From Ignavibacteriota bacterium (lineage in GTDB: Bacteria > Bacteroidota > Ignavibacteria > Tepidaquicellales > Tepidaquicellaceae): 64,000 nt of DNA. The stretch lies in the NCBI GenBank assembly GCA_026390735.1, contig JAPLFJ010000052.1:1-64000 (forward strand), written 5' to 3'. Shown piece after piece: positions 33,213-41,516 of this stretch. The position numbers were made by a program, and so were the translations under genes. The notes beneath the pieces are model-generated. The model searched no databases, was not told the DNA's origin, and worked only from the letters and a program-made list of their open reading frames with translations. The stretch's first letter is position 1, and the number at the start of each line of letters is the position of its first letter.

Positions 33213-34351
33213 GGTGCGATAGTTTCTTTATACTTAAACTTACCGCCCTTTATTTCAAGAACGACTGCAGGCTTAATCGCATTTCTCTGATCGTTTATTG
33301 TAATATTCCCTGTTACGCCTTTAAAGTCTTTTGTCTTTGCAAGTTCAATTCTGATTTTATCACCCTCTGTAGAACCTGCTCTTTTGATAGCATCAGCCAT
33401 TAACATCATAGCATCATAACCGAGGAAAGAATAAGCATCCGGTTCAATCTTATATTTATCCCTGTACTTTTTAATGAAATTCTGAATTAAAGGATTCGGG
33501 TCTTCTGTAGAAATATGAGTAGAGAAGAAACATCCTTCAAGTGCATCTTTTGCTTTTCCTTCTGTAAGTTTATCAGATTCCCATCCGTCACCGCCGAATA
33601 AAGGAACCGACATGCCGATTTCCCTTAACTGTATTGCGATAAGACCAACGTCTGTATAATATCCGGGAACGAATATTGCTTCGGGGTTTTTATATTTAAT
33701 TGCTGTTAGTTGTGCTTTAAAATCTTTATCACCTGAAGAATACTTTTGTTCTTCTACAATCTCTCCACCCATTTCAACAAATGTCTTTCTGAAATTATCC
33801 GCAAGACCTGTTGAATAAGCATTACGCTGGTCAATCAATAGTGCAACCTTTTTAACCTTCATTGAATTTAATGCAAACTTGCTCATAACCGTTGCCTGAA
33901 ACGGGTCTATGAAACAAACTCTGAAAACATAATCGCCGATTGCGGTAACTTCAGGGTTGGTTGATGCCTGTGATATCATAGGGATTTTATTCTGCTGGCA
34001 GATCGGTGCTGCGGCTTTACTTCTTGAAGAAGCAACCTCACCGATAATACCGATAACTTTATCGCGGTTTATTAATTTCTGAACCACGGTCTGTGTTTCA
34101 TTAGGTTTGCCCTGATTATCTTCGGTTACCAGCTGTATTTGTTTTCCAAGTACGCCGCCTGAACTGTTGATTTCTTCGACGGCAAGTTTAATACCATTAT
34201 CCGAACTTATTCCAAACGTTGCTTCACTTCCGGTTAAGGAAGCAAACTGACCTATTTTAATAACGTTATCCTGGCTCTTATTACAAGAAGAAAACATAAC
34301 AGATAACAATAAAACGGACAGAGTAATAACTACTGTAGCTTTACTTTTCAT
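33209..34351 (-). CDS. livK: Branched-chain amino-acid-type substrate-binding lipoprotein
   Basis: The 380-residue protein has a lipobox signal (VMFSSC, Cys at 23). The Leu/Ile/Val-binding type I periplasmic fold follows: IKIGQFASLTGSEATFG, then GIKLAVEEINSSGGVLGKQI, LINRDKVIGIIGEVASS, and FVPGYYTDVGLIAIQLREIG. It catches the ligand in the periplasm and hands it to LivH, with whose gene it overlaps (ATGA). In other bacteria this family also binds amides, urea or aromatic acids, so the substrate is not certain. Confidence 0.88.
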   Translation of the reverse strand: MKSKATVVITLSVLLLSVMFSSCNKSQDNVIKIGQFASLTGSEATFGISSDNGIKLAVEEINSSGGVLGKQIQLVTEDNQGKPNETQTVVQKLINRDKVIGIIGEVASSRSKAAAPICQQNKIPMISQASTNPEVTAIGDYVFRVCFIDPFQATVMSKFALNSMKVKKVALLIDQRNAYSTGLADNFRKTFVEMGGEIVEEQKYSSGDKDFKAQLTAIKYKNPEAIFVPGYYTDVGLIAIQLREIGMSVPLFGGDGWESDKLTEGKAKDALEGCFFSTHISTEDPNPLIQNFIKKYRDKYKIEPDAYSFLGYDAMMLMADAIKRAGSTEGDKIRIELAKTKDFKGVTGNITINDQRNAIKPAVVLEIKGGKFKYKETIAP

Positions 34352-34519
34352 AACAATAAATTAATTTATGAAATTGTGATAATTAGTATTAAAATAATTT
34401 AATTACGCTTAAAAAACAATTTTAATAGAATGGCGAAATATATACATCATAAAACAAGAATTAATAACAGTCAAAAGAAATATCGGGAAAAAAAATTAAA
34501 ATATTATGTGCTCTTTAAG

Positions 34520-35167
34520 TTAAACAGAATACACATAAGGCGATAATGGAAAATTATTTTTCTTTTTAACGTTTATAAAATGTTCTCTTTTCTCTCTTGG
34601 TTTAATTGAGTTGTACGAAACTTCAAACGTCTTAAATTCAAAATACGGAAGGAATAAATCTTCATATTCCTTAACGCTTCCGCCGAATGGGGGGCCGTCC
34701 TTTTCAAATTCGTGATTAAACAATACTCCCACGAGTTTTCCGTTGTCTTTTAAAAGCGAATGCATTTTCTTAACATAATTTGCGCGGTCATCGGGACTGA
34801 TTGCACAGAAGAATGTCTGTTCGATGATTAAATCATACGTGTCGTTATGGCTAAAAAAATCCTGATTTAATAACTGTTTCTCTGAAAAATCCGGGAATCT
34901 TTGTTTAAAACTTTCAATTGCGATTGTCGAAATATCGAGGACAAAAACATTAATGAATCCTTTCAGAAATAAATATTCTGCTTCGTAAGCATTGCCAGCG
35001 CCGGGAATTAAAATCTTCATGGATTTATCGTTTATCTGATCTATATATTCCTTTAGGGGTGGTGAAACTGAACCTATATCCCAGTTTGTAGAATTCTCAG
35101 AATATTTTGTATCCCAGTAGGCTTTTATATCTATAGAGGTTCCCGAAAGAATATTATTTTTTGTCAT
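34520..35167 (-). CDS. TPMT-type SAM-dependent methyltransferase
   Basis: The 215-residue protein has the thiopurine-methyltransferase layout: AYWDTKYSENSTNWDIG at the N-terminus, motif I ILIPGAGNAYEAEYLFLKG near 54-72, VFVLDIS, and the post-motif IIEQTFFCAISPDDRANYV, then GVLFNHEFEKDGPPFGGS. All are strongly typical of the TPMT/thiocyanate-methyltransferase family. Likely substrates are thiols, selenium/tellurium oxyanions or halides, with a detoxification role. It stands alone upstream of livK. Confidence 0.8.
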   Translation of the reverse strand: MTKNNILSGTSIDIKAYWDTKYSENSTNWDIGSVSPPLKEYIDQINDKSMKILIPGAGNAYEAEYLFLKGFINVFVLDISTIAIESFKQRFPDFSEKQLLNQDFFSHNDTYDLIIEQTFFCAISPDDRANYVKKMHSLLKDNGKLVGVLFNHEFEKDGPPFGGSVKEYEDLFLPYFEFKTFEVSYNSIKPREKREHFINVKKKNNFPLSPYVYSV

Positions 35168-35333
35168 ACTTATTTATTGCTTTTTTTTGAAAAAATCTTT
35201 TACTATTTTGAAATATCTGGTTTTTTTATCGTACATATAATGAAACAAGATAAATGCTAATTGAGTTTAATTCTACGTAATTAAATTAATTTAGTGTTGT
35301 TCCAAAATTTTTATAAACCTTTATAATGATGTT

Positions 35334-35615
35334 ATGGCTGAAAATTATTATTATGAAAACAGGGAAGAGATCAGGAAAAAGGTGCGTGAGAAATACAGAA
35401 AAGACAAAGAATACAGGGAAAAGTTGAAAAAGTACTACAGGGAAAAGTATCACAGTGACCCTGAGTACAAAAAAATGACTCTTGAAAATGCGCGCAACAG
35501 GTATTACAATGATCCTGAATACCGTGAACGCACGATTCAAAGAGCAAAGGACAGAGCTTTAAGACTCAAGAACGAAAAAACCAAGATTAAAAAAACCGTT
35601 AAGAAAAAGAGTTAA
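35334..35615 (+). CDS. Small highly charged protein with Y-x-D-P-E-Y repeats
   Basis: The 93-residue protein is almost entirely Lys, Arg, Glu and Tyr. An 18-20-residue unit recurs: KDKEYREKLKKYYREKY, then SDPEYKKMTLENARNRYY, then NDPEYRERTIQRAKDRAL, followed by a Lys-rich tail. It is predicted to be helical or coiled-coil with net positive charge. That suggests nucleic-acid or ribosome binding. There is no known family in my reading. It is the only plus-strand gene in an otherwise leftward stretch. Confidence 0.5.
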   Translation: MAENYYYENREEIRKKVREKYRKDKEYREKLKKYYREKYHSDPEYKKMTLENARNRYYNDPEYRERTIQRAKDRALRLKNEKTKIKKTVKKKS

Positions 35616-35960
35616 TCGAGCCGTGATCTGAGTTAAAAGAATTGGGTCTTTTAATTCACGCTTAAGATTCTGTGGCCTGCAATTAATAATAAACCATTTA
35701 TTGGTTAAGTATTCTAAAGATTGATTGGGAAATATTTTTAAAATACGTAAAAATTTTGATTGCAAAATTAGGAAAGGTTAGACAAAAAATTTCAAAGTAA
35801 TCTTGTATGCGGTTTATTATCCGTTAAGAGGTTAAAAAAGTGTGTTGGTTGAATAAATGTACGGAACTTCATCGATATGGCTTTTTTACTTTCCTTATCA
35901 TTATCAGGCAGTTTATTAATTGCAGGCATAGAATTTACCGGTTTACTTATAACTGAATCT
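35616..35960. other. 345-bp intergenic region
   Basis: There is no clear gene. A minus-strand frame of 45 codons (35792-35929, begins MPAINKLPDNDKESKKAISM) follows the thioredoxin-like gene, but composition and starts are weak. A short dyad (AAAAGA/TCTTTT) near 35637-35659 could end the plus-strand 93-aa gene. Confidence 0.35.
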
Positions 35961-36476
35961 TCATACGTTAGTCTTTAACAATTCTAATATTTCCCTTTGT
36001 GTTGAAATTGTTTTGTCGTTTAAATACCACATCTGTACATTTCTTTTAAGTTCTTCAATCTCGCAGGATTCTCTCTTCTTAAATTCTATTACCTCTTTTT
36101 GTAATTCCGCTGGCCGCGGTCCCCAGGTAAACAATTCGGTATATTGTTCGTCGAGCACTATGAGTATCGGAATAGACTTTGCGCCGTTAGTAAGATATTC
36201 ATTCATTACTTCGGGGTGTTCATCTCTGATAATTATATGCAGTTCAATATTGTTTGACAGTTCACTCATTTTGGCAATTACGGGTACACTGTTTGCGGCA
36301 TCCCCACACCATCCTTCAGATATCAATACCCAGCTCTGCTTATTATTAACAAATCCATTCATTTCCTCGTTTATCACAGTTGTTTTATAAATCCTGTTCA
36401 TACGTGCAACGTTCAACCTTGTAATGTCAATCATGGCAGGATCCTGGTTATTTCCTGTTGCCCTGTTTTCTGACAA
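35961..36476 (-). CDS. Thioredoxin-fold protein with single active-site Cys
   Basis: The protein has 171 residues from the first usable start (TTG at 36474-36476). The core ISEGWCGDAANSVPVIAKMS near 53-72 is the thioredoxin motif of a Bacteroidota family. It has WCGDA, so only one Cys and no CxxC, followed by IRDEHPEVMNEYL and the cis-Pro segment GAKSIPILIVLD. The open frame continues upstream to 36566, with a family-like stretch (FLSNSLSYKDYRNIVDALL). No ATG, GTG or TTG occurs there; only ATT at 36561-36563 is available. The true start, or a start-codon mutation, is therefore open. Role probably redox or chaperone-like, not a classic thioredoxin. Confidence 0.75.
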   Translation of the reverse strand: MSENRATGNNQDPAMIDITRLNVARMNRIYKTTVINEEMNGFVNNKQSWVLISEGWCGDAANSVPVIAKMSELSNNIELHIIIRDEHPEVMNEYLTNGAKSIPILIVLDEQYTELFTWGPRPAELQKEVIEFKKRESCEIEELKRNVQMWYLNDKTISTQREILELLKTNV

Positions 36477-36622
36477 TAATGCGTCGACAATATTTCTATA
36501 ATCTTTATAGGATAATGAGTTGCTTAAGAACTCTTTCGTAAATTTGTATGCAATGCTCTGAATTAATTAAATTAAAAGGGAAACCAAATCCGGCTACCCC
36601 TGTTAGGCCTGATAATATACTT

Positions 36623-37285
36623 TTACTTTGCTACGATAGTCAAATTCAGATTAAATTTGTCATTTATTACTTTGTCTCCGAGGTTATCAAAAAACTTACC
36701 CGAACCGTATTTAATGTTCCAGTCTGTTCTGTCTATATCAAAATCTGCTTTAACGGTTAACACGCCATTTTCAATTTTAATCTCTGCCGGAAATGTAACG
36801 CTCTTTGTGACATCTTTCATAGTAAGATTTCCCGTTACTGTTGAGTTTACATTAGGTTTTGTGGCATCGTTCAATGATTCAACTTTTGTGATTTCAATCT
36901 TTGCAGTTGGAAATTTAGCAACATCAAAAAAGTCGGGTGAATATAAATGACCTTCAAGTTTCTTCTTTGACTCTTCATCTTTCTGGTCTTCGTTAACAAT
37001 TGTTTTCATATCAATCTCAACCTTGCCGCCCGTTACTTTGCCGTTATCAACAAGTATTTCACCGTTTGATACTTTGATAGAACCGTTATGCTGTCCTGTT
37101 ACTTTTTTGCCCAGCCAGTTTAGTTTACTGTCGGCAACGCTTACAGTAAGCGGCTTGCCTGATTTGTTTCCTGCATTTTGTTTGTCGCTGACTTTAACTT
37201 CTTTATCGGATTTTCCGCAACCGCTGACTAAAAATGCTGTTGCAGTTAATACGATTAATGCCCTCGAGAAAAGACCTCTTTTCAT
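36623..37285 (-). CDS. YceI-family lipoprotein
   Basis: The 220-residue protein has a lipobox (FLVSGC, Cys at 23), a short linker, then the YceI lipocalin-like barrel. Blocks are SKLNWLGKKVTGQHNGSIKV, a GKVEIDMKTI strand, HLYSPDFFDVAKFPTAKIEI, VTGNLTMKDVTKSVTFPAEI and the end FDIDRTDWNIKYGSGKFFDN. The fold binds polyisoprenoids or other hydrophobic ligands in the periplasm. A MarR-type regulator gene lies 27 bp upstream in the same direction, a frequent pairing in Bacteroidota. Confidence 0.9.
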   Translation of the reverse strand: MKRGLFSRALIVLTATAFLVSGCGKSDKEVKVSDKQNAGNKSGKPLTVSVADSKLNWLGKKVTGQHNGSIKVSNGEILVDNGKVTGGKVEIDMKTIVNEDQKDEESKKKLEGHLYSPDFFDVAKFPTAKIEITKVESLNDATKPNVNSTVTGNLTMKDVTKSVTFPAEIKIENGVLTVKADFDIDRTDWNIKYGSGKFFDNLGDKVINDKFNLNLTIVAK

Positions 37286-37312
37286 TTTTGTATCCTGTTT
37301 GTTTAATTAATA

Positions 37313-37780
37313 TTAAAAACTGTAAATATCGCTGTCCCTTAATTTGTCAAGCAGATCGCTTACTTTTGCCGCCTGTATCGGAGTTAAAGTTTTAAACCTT
37401 TCTTCCCATTCGGGGGTTTTCTTGTCTATTTCCGCGAGTAAATCTTTTCCCTTCTGAGTAATAACAACATCAACCGCTCTCTTGTCTTTTTCACAGACTT
37501 TTCTGTCTACATATTTCTTAAGAACAAGTTTGTCTACAATGCGCGAAGCATTGGAAGATTTATCGAGCATCCTGTCAATGATATCATTAATTGTTGTTGG
37601 GTTTGGAAATTGTCCGCGTAAAATTCTTAAGACGTTAAATTGCGGTAACGTTAAACCGTATGCCTTTAAATAGTTGGACTCAATTAAGTTCAACCAGCTG
37701 CCCGTGTAAAGTATGTTAACCATTAACTTCTGGTACGGGTTTGCAAATGCTTTCTGTTTTATTTCTTCTTCTAGTCTCAT
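37313..37780 (-). CDS. MarR-family transcriptional regulator
   Basis: The 155-residue protein (ATG 37778-37780, with AAAGGAATT upstream; an in-frame ATG at 37825 would add 15 residues) has the MarR winged helix. QFNVLRILRGQFPNPTTINDI holds the first helices, DRMLDKSSNASRIVDKLVLK the recognition helix, and YVDRKVCEKDKRAVDVVIT the wing. A C-terminal dimerisation helix follows. It precedes the YceI lipoprotein and is probably its regulator, responding to a small hydrophobic or aromatic ligand. Confidence 0.88.
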   Translation of the reverse strand: MRLEEEIKQKAFANPYQKLMVNILYTGSWLNLIESNYLKAYGLTLPQFNVLRILRGQFPNPTTINDIIDRMLDKSSNASRIVDKLVLKKYVDRKVCEKDKRAVDVVITQKGKDLLAEIDKKTPEWEERFKTLTPIQAAKVSDLLDKLRDSDIYSF

Positions 37781-37937
37781 AATGTTAATTCCTTTATTTA
37801 TATGTAGATACACGAAAATCACCATTAAAGTTTCATTATAATTGAAATATAATTTACTGAATTATCAATATATCATATAAGCATATGGGAATATGATACT
37901 TACAAAACAAGAAATATTTATGCCATATACAGAAAAC

Positions 37938-37960
37938 GCCGCAACCTGTTTAGTTACGGC
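37938..37960 (-). terminator. Terminator region downstream of alanine aminotransferase
   Basis: GCCGCAAC (37938-37945) pairs with GTTACGGC (37953-37960) with one G-U pair; on the minus strand GTTTTC follows. It separates the aminotransferase from the MarR-YceI unit. Confidence 0.6.
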
Positions 37961-37990
37961 TTTATGAATAATCTTTAAATTTAATTTAAA

Positions 37991-39415
37991 CTATGAGATT
38001 TTCTTAATGTAAGAGATGTGGAATTTTTCCATTTTATCTACGAGTGTCAGAATATCTTCTTTTAACGGCAGGAAGGTTGTTCTGAAATGCATTGTCTTTG
38101 GAAGCTGGCCGAATCCAGAGCCGGGAACAACACAGATGCCTGTTTCTTCAAGAAGGGACATGCAGTATTCTGAGTCTCTTTTTGAATCATAAGCAAATCT
38201 TTCGGATTCTGATAACTTTGCAACATCAATATCTTTACTGTGAGGTAATTCAAATTTTACGAATGCATACATTGCACCCTGCGGAATTTCACAGGACATT
38301 CCATCGATTTTATTCAGACCTTTACCGAGTATTTCCGCTTTCTCTTTTAAGTTGGTCAATATTCCGTCGCGTTCCTTAACGTATAAATCATAACTCGCAT
38401 CTCCCGGGAAGGGCAGAGCAACCATTAAATATGTGACGATTTGTCCGTCTACGTTTGAGCACAAACCTATTGACTGAAGCTTTACTAACTGGGCGTAGAC
38501 ATCTTCCGGAATGTTTCTGACTTCAAAGTACCCGCCGCGATGTCCGCATTCACCAAGAAACCCTTTTGAGACAGAATGAAAACTAAACAGCGTTACATCT
38601 TTCTCGTTCATCTCGTGTAATACTTTGGCGAAGGAATAAAACTTAAGTCCTTTCAGGTATACGTTTTCCTGATAAACTTCATCAGCAAGCAGTGTTAAAT
38701 TATGTTTCTTTGCAAAACGGATAATCATTTCTATGTTTTCTTTCGAAAGTACAGCGCCAGTCGGATTACCAGGATTAATTACTGCGAGTGCAACGGTGTT
38801 AACACCTTCGCTCTTTGCCTTCTCGTAACTCTTTGTAAGCTCACTTTCATTCAGCTGCCAGCCGTTATTTTCATCAAGATAATAACCGATTTGTTTGGCA
38901 CCATAAAGAGCTATAGTAGCGCTGTACAAGGGATACTGCGGTGTTGGAATCATTATACCGTCGTTTGAATTTTTCAGTACGAGTGTTAATGCTGCCTGAA
39001 CACCTTTGCTTGCGCCATCGGTTAACATAATTTTGTCTTTATCGGCAGGAATGCCGTCGCGTTTATTTATAAACTCAGCAACTGCTTCTCTGATAAACGG
39101 AACACCTGTACTCTGAGTGTATGCGCCTGTGCCCGTAGGGTTTTTCTCCATTATAAGTTTAGCTCTTTCAATAACATCAGCAGGAAATATCTTTTCTGCA
39201 TCTTTCATGCCGAGCATATCGGGATATTCAAGAAGGGAAAGCACTTGCCTTATGAAGGTTAATGGTTTTTGTTTTAGCGCTTGAGGATTTCCGATGTTGC
39301 AATAGATAATTTTCTTTCCCTGTTCTTCGAGTTCCTGAGCTCTGATAACGATTTTCCCTCTTACCGCATATTGTGCTTCGATGAGGTTCGGGTTAACATC
39401 TTTTATAGTAATCAT
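37991..39415 (-). CDS. Alanine aminotransferase (ALT-type, class I/II PLP enzyme)
   Basis: The 474-residue protein has the long N-terminal form of eukaryote-like alanine aminotransferases: NPNLIEAQYAVRGKIVIRAQ, then IIYCNIGNPQALKQKPLTFI. PLP-binding features are NPGNPTG near 215, DEVYQENVY near 243, and the Schiff-base Lys in SFHSVSKGFLGECGHRGG near 288. It should interconvert alanine and 2-oxoglutarate with pyruvate and glutamate in the cytoplasm. The ALT subtype is inferred from length and the FLGECGHRGG block; other substrates are possible. Confidence 0.87.
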   Translation of the reverse strand: MITIKDVNPNLIEAQYAVRGKIVIRAQELEEQGKKIIYCNIGNPQALKQKPLTFIRQVLSLLEYPDMLGMKDAEKIFPADVIERAKLIMEKNPTGTGAYTQSTGVPFIREAVAEFINKRDGIPADKDKIMLTDGASKGVQAALTLVLKNSNDGIMIPTPQYPLYSATIALYGAKQIGYYLDENNGWQLNESELTKSYEKAKSEGVNTVALAVINPGNPTGAVLSKENIEMIIRFAKKHNLTLLADEVYQENVYLKGLKFYSFAKVLHEMNEKDVTLFSFHSVSKGFLGECGHRGGYFEVRNIPEDVYAQLVKLQSIGLCSNVDGQIVTYLMVALPFPGDASYDLYVKERDGILTNLKEKAEILGKGLNKIDGMSCEIPQGAMYAFVKFELPHSKDIDVAKLSESERFAYDSKRDSEYCMSLLEETGICVVPGSGFGQLPKTMHFRTTFLPLKEDILTLVDKMEKFHISYIKKIS

Positions 39416-39491
39416 AAAATTGGATTAAATTGTACACAAAAATAGCAGAACTAATATTCTTTAAAAAGGATATTTAAAAGTCAGTATATAC

Positions 39492-40991
39492 TTAATCTGC
39501 ATACATTTCTCCGAGAACACCCTCGCTCTTTGCAACAGTAACAGCAGTGAAAGAGTCAGAAACAATATTCGGTACAGTTCGCGCCATATCGAGAACTCTG
39601 TCAACACCGAGGATTAAGGCAATTCCCTCTTCGGGTATGCCGACAGACCTAAGTACTATAATCAGCATAATTAAACCGACACCCGGAACAGGTGCCGTGC
39701 CAATTGAAGCAAGAACAGACGTAACAACAATGGTTATCTGTTTCGTTATATCCATTTCAATACCATAGACCTGAGCGATAAACATTGCTGCAACTGCCTG
39801 GTACAAAGCAGTGCCATCCATATTAACAGTAGCGCCGAGAGGAAGTACAAAGCTTGCAATATTATTAGGTACACCGAGTTTCTTTTCTGCAACTTCAATC
39901 TCAAGAGGAAGCGTGGCAGCAGATGAACTTGTTGAGAAGGCAACTATCATAACCTGTCTTAATGCTTTATAGAAAGGAATAACTTTTTGCCGTGCAACAA
40001 CCTTCAACAAAGTCGGATACATAAAAACCATTAATATAAGAAGACCAGACACAACGGTTACCACATACATAAGAAGAGTCTGCAGTATATTAAAACCAAA
40101 CTCAGCGACTGTGGCAGAAATTAAAGCAAATACGGCATACGGAGCGAGGAGCATGACTTTTTCTACCAGTAAAATCATAGCACTGCTAAGGCCATCAAAG
40201 AAATTTATTATAGTTTTAGATTTATCTTTTGGTACCTGAGTGAGAAACACACCTGTAAGAATTGCAAAAAATACAACCTGAAGAAAATCGCCGTCTGCAA
40301 TTGCCTTAAAAGGATTTTTCGGAACCAGGTTCACGAAGAAGTCAACCATATTCATAGAAACATCCTGCTGGATTTTAGAGGATGCTTCGTCACTGTATGT
40401 TTGCAGGAGCATAGTCTTTGTTTCAGGCGGCATGAAATGACCGGGCTGGATTAAGTTAGCCATCACAAGACCTATTACGATTGCCATAACAGTTGTAAAC
40501 ATAAAGATAGTAATCGTTTTACCGCCAACTCTCGCAACGTGCCTTAAGTCAGAAAGAGATGCTGCACCTACAAGCAAGGAAGCAAAGACGAGGGGAACAG
40601 CAATCATATTCAAGAGTCTGATAAAGATATCCCCAACGGGTTTTATCATTGCCCCAACTGATTTTACCTTGGTGATTTCAATAAGATTGGTAAAGTATTT
40701 TTCTTCGCCGTTCTTAAGTGTAACCTTAAGTTTTACGAGGTCTTTTGTTTTTTTATCTGTAATTGTTTTCAGGTATCTGATGATGGAAAGCTGGGCGTTT
40801 GAATCATAAGACATTAATGTGGAGTCGCCTTTGAAGAATTTTACTTCTGTGAAGTCGGTAATCTTTTCTTTACCTGACTTAGATACCACTTCTATTTCAT
40901 TTGCGCTCATATGAAACACAGAACCGAATATTGCCCCAAGAATCAAACCGATTAAAATCTTTGTGTGAATCTGAATCTTAAACTTTTTCAT
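39492..40991 (-). CDS. Dicarboxylate/glutamate:cation symporter (DAACS) with N-terminal insertion
   Basis: The 499-residue membrane protein has the SLC1/GltP fold. The tip motif SSSAATLP (hairpin HP1) is near 358, NMDGTALYQ in TM7 near 393, and APVPGVGLIM in HP2 near 435. Typical bacterial members have about 410-440 residues. Here an extra hydrophilic stretch of about 75 residues lies between TM1 and TM2 (about 28-105), predicted periplasmic and rich in Lys and Ser. It should import glutamate, aspartate or C4-dicarboxylates with H+ or Na+. It lies 76 bp upstream of the aminotransferase in the same direction, which suggests amino-acid use. Confidence 0.88.
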   Translation of the reverse strand: MKKFKIQIHTKILIGLILGAIFGSVFHMSANEIEVVSKSGKEKITDFTEVKFFKGDSTLMSYDSNAQLSIIRYLKTITDKKTKDLVKLKVTLKNGEEKYFTNLIEITKVKSVGAMIKPVGDIFIRLLNMIAVPLVFASLLVGAASLSDLRHVARVGGKTITIFMFTTVMAIVIGLVMANLIQPGHFMPPETKTMLLQTYSDEASSKIQQDVSMNMVDFFVNLVPKNPFKAIADGDFLQVVFFAILTGVFLTQVPKDKSKTIINFFDGLSSAMILLVEKVMLLAPYAVFALISATVAEFGFNILQTLLMYVVTVVSGLLILMVFMYPTLLKVVARQKVIPFYKALRQVMIVAFSTSSSAATLPLEIEVAEKKLGVPNNIASFVLPLGATVNMDGTALYQAVAAMFIAQVYGIEMDITKQITIVVTSVLASIGTAPVPGVGLIMLIIVLRSVGIPEEGIALILGVDRVLDMARTVPNIVSDSFTAVTVAKSEGVLGEMYAD

Positions 40992-41072
40992 ATGGCAAAT
41001 TTAATCTTATAAGATATTTAAAATAAACAATCGTATAAGAATTAAAAATGAATAATTGAGGTTGGCTGTATA

Positions 41073-41507
41073 TTAAAGGTTGAAGACACTTTCGTAATAA
41101 TATTCCGAACCACCCGAGGTCCAGTTAATCTTCGCTTTCCAGTATCCTTTTACGAGACGGTCTACACTAACCAACTGTGTTTTAGAAGTATCTGTGAGTA
41201 TGGGAATCTTAACATCCTTAGAGTCATCAGAAGGTCTGTAAAGGGAAATAAAATCTTTGGTCTGGTTCTTATCGGGTAAGTTAGGGAATTTAATAATTAA
41301 TTCTTTGCCTGTGTTTGTAATTTCAACAGATTCCTTCAGCGCCCTTGTTCTTGTAACTTTATCAATCTGTTCCTGGTATTTTAATTCTTTTTCATAATAG
41401 TTCTCGGTAACTATATCAACTTTTTGATTCATCAGATAAACAGTTACACCCGTTGTTATAAGAACAAACGTTCCAAAGAAAACCGCTATTTTATATCCCC
41501 AGTTCAT
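41073..41507 (-). CDS. fixH: FixH family protein
   Basis: The 144-residue protein has one N-terminal membrane helix (about 5-26), then a periplasmic part starting VDIVTENYYEKELKYQEQID. This is the FixH/CcoH signature, including YYEKELKYQ. A beta-sandwich tail follows, ending YYYESVFNL. FixH supports cbb3 oxidase assembly. It begins 9 bp after ccoG ends, in the same direction. The copper exporter CcoI and CcoS usual in such clusters are not next to it. Confidence 0.85.
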   Translation of the reverse strand: MNWGYKIAVFFGTFVLITTGVTVYLMNQKVDIVTENYYEKELKYQEQIDKVTRTRALKESVEITNTGKELIIKFPNLPDKNQTKDFISLYRPSDDSKDVKIPILTDTSKTQLVSVDRLVKGYWKAKINWTSGGSEYYYESVFNL

Positions 41508-41516
41508 TATACTCCT

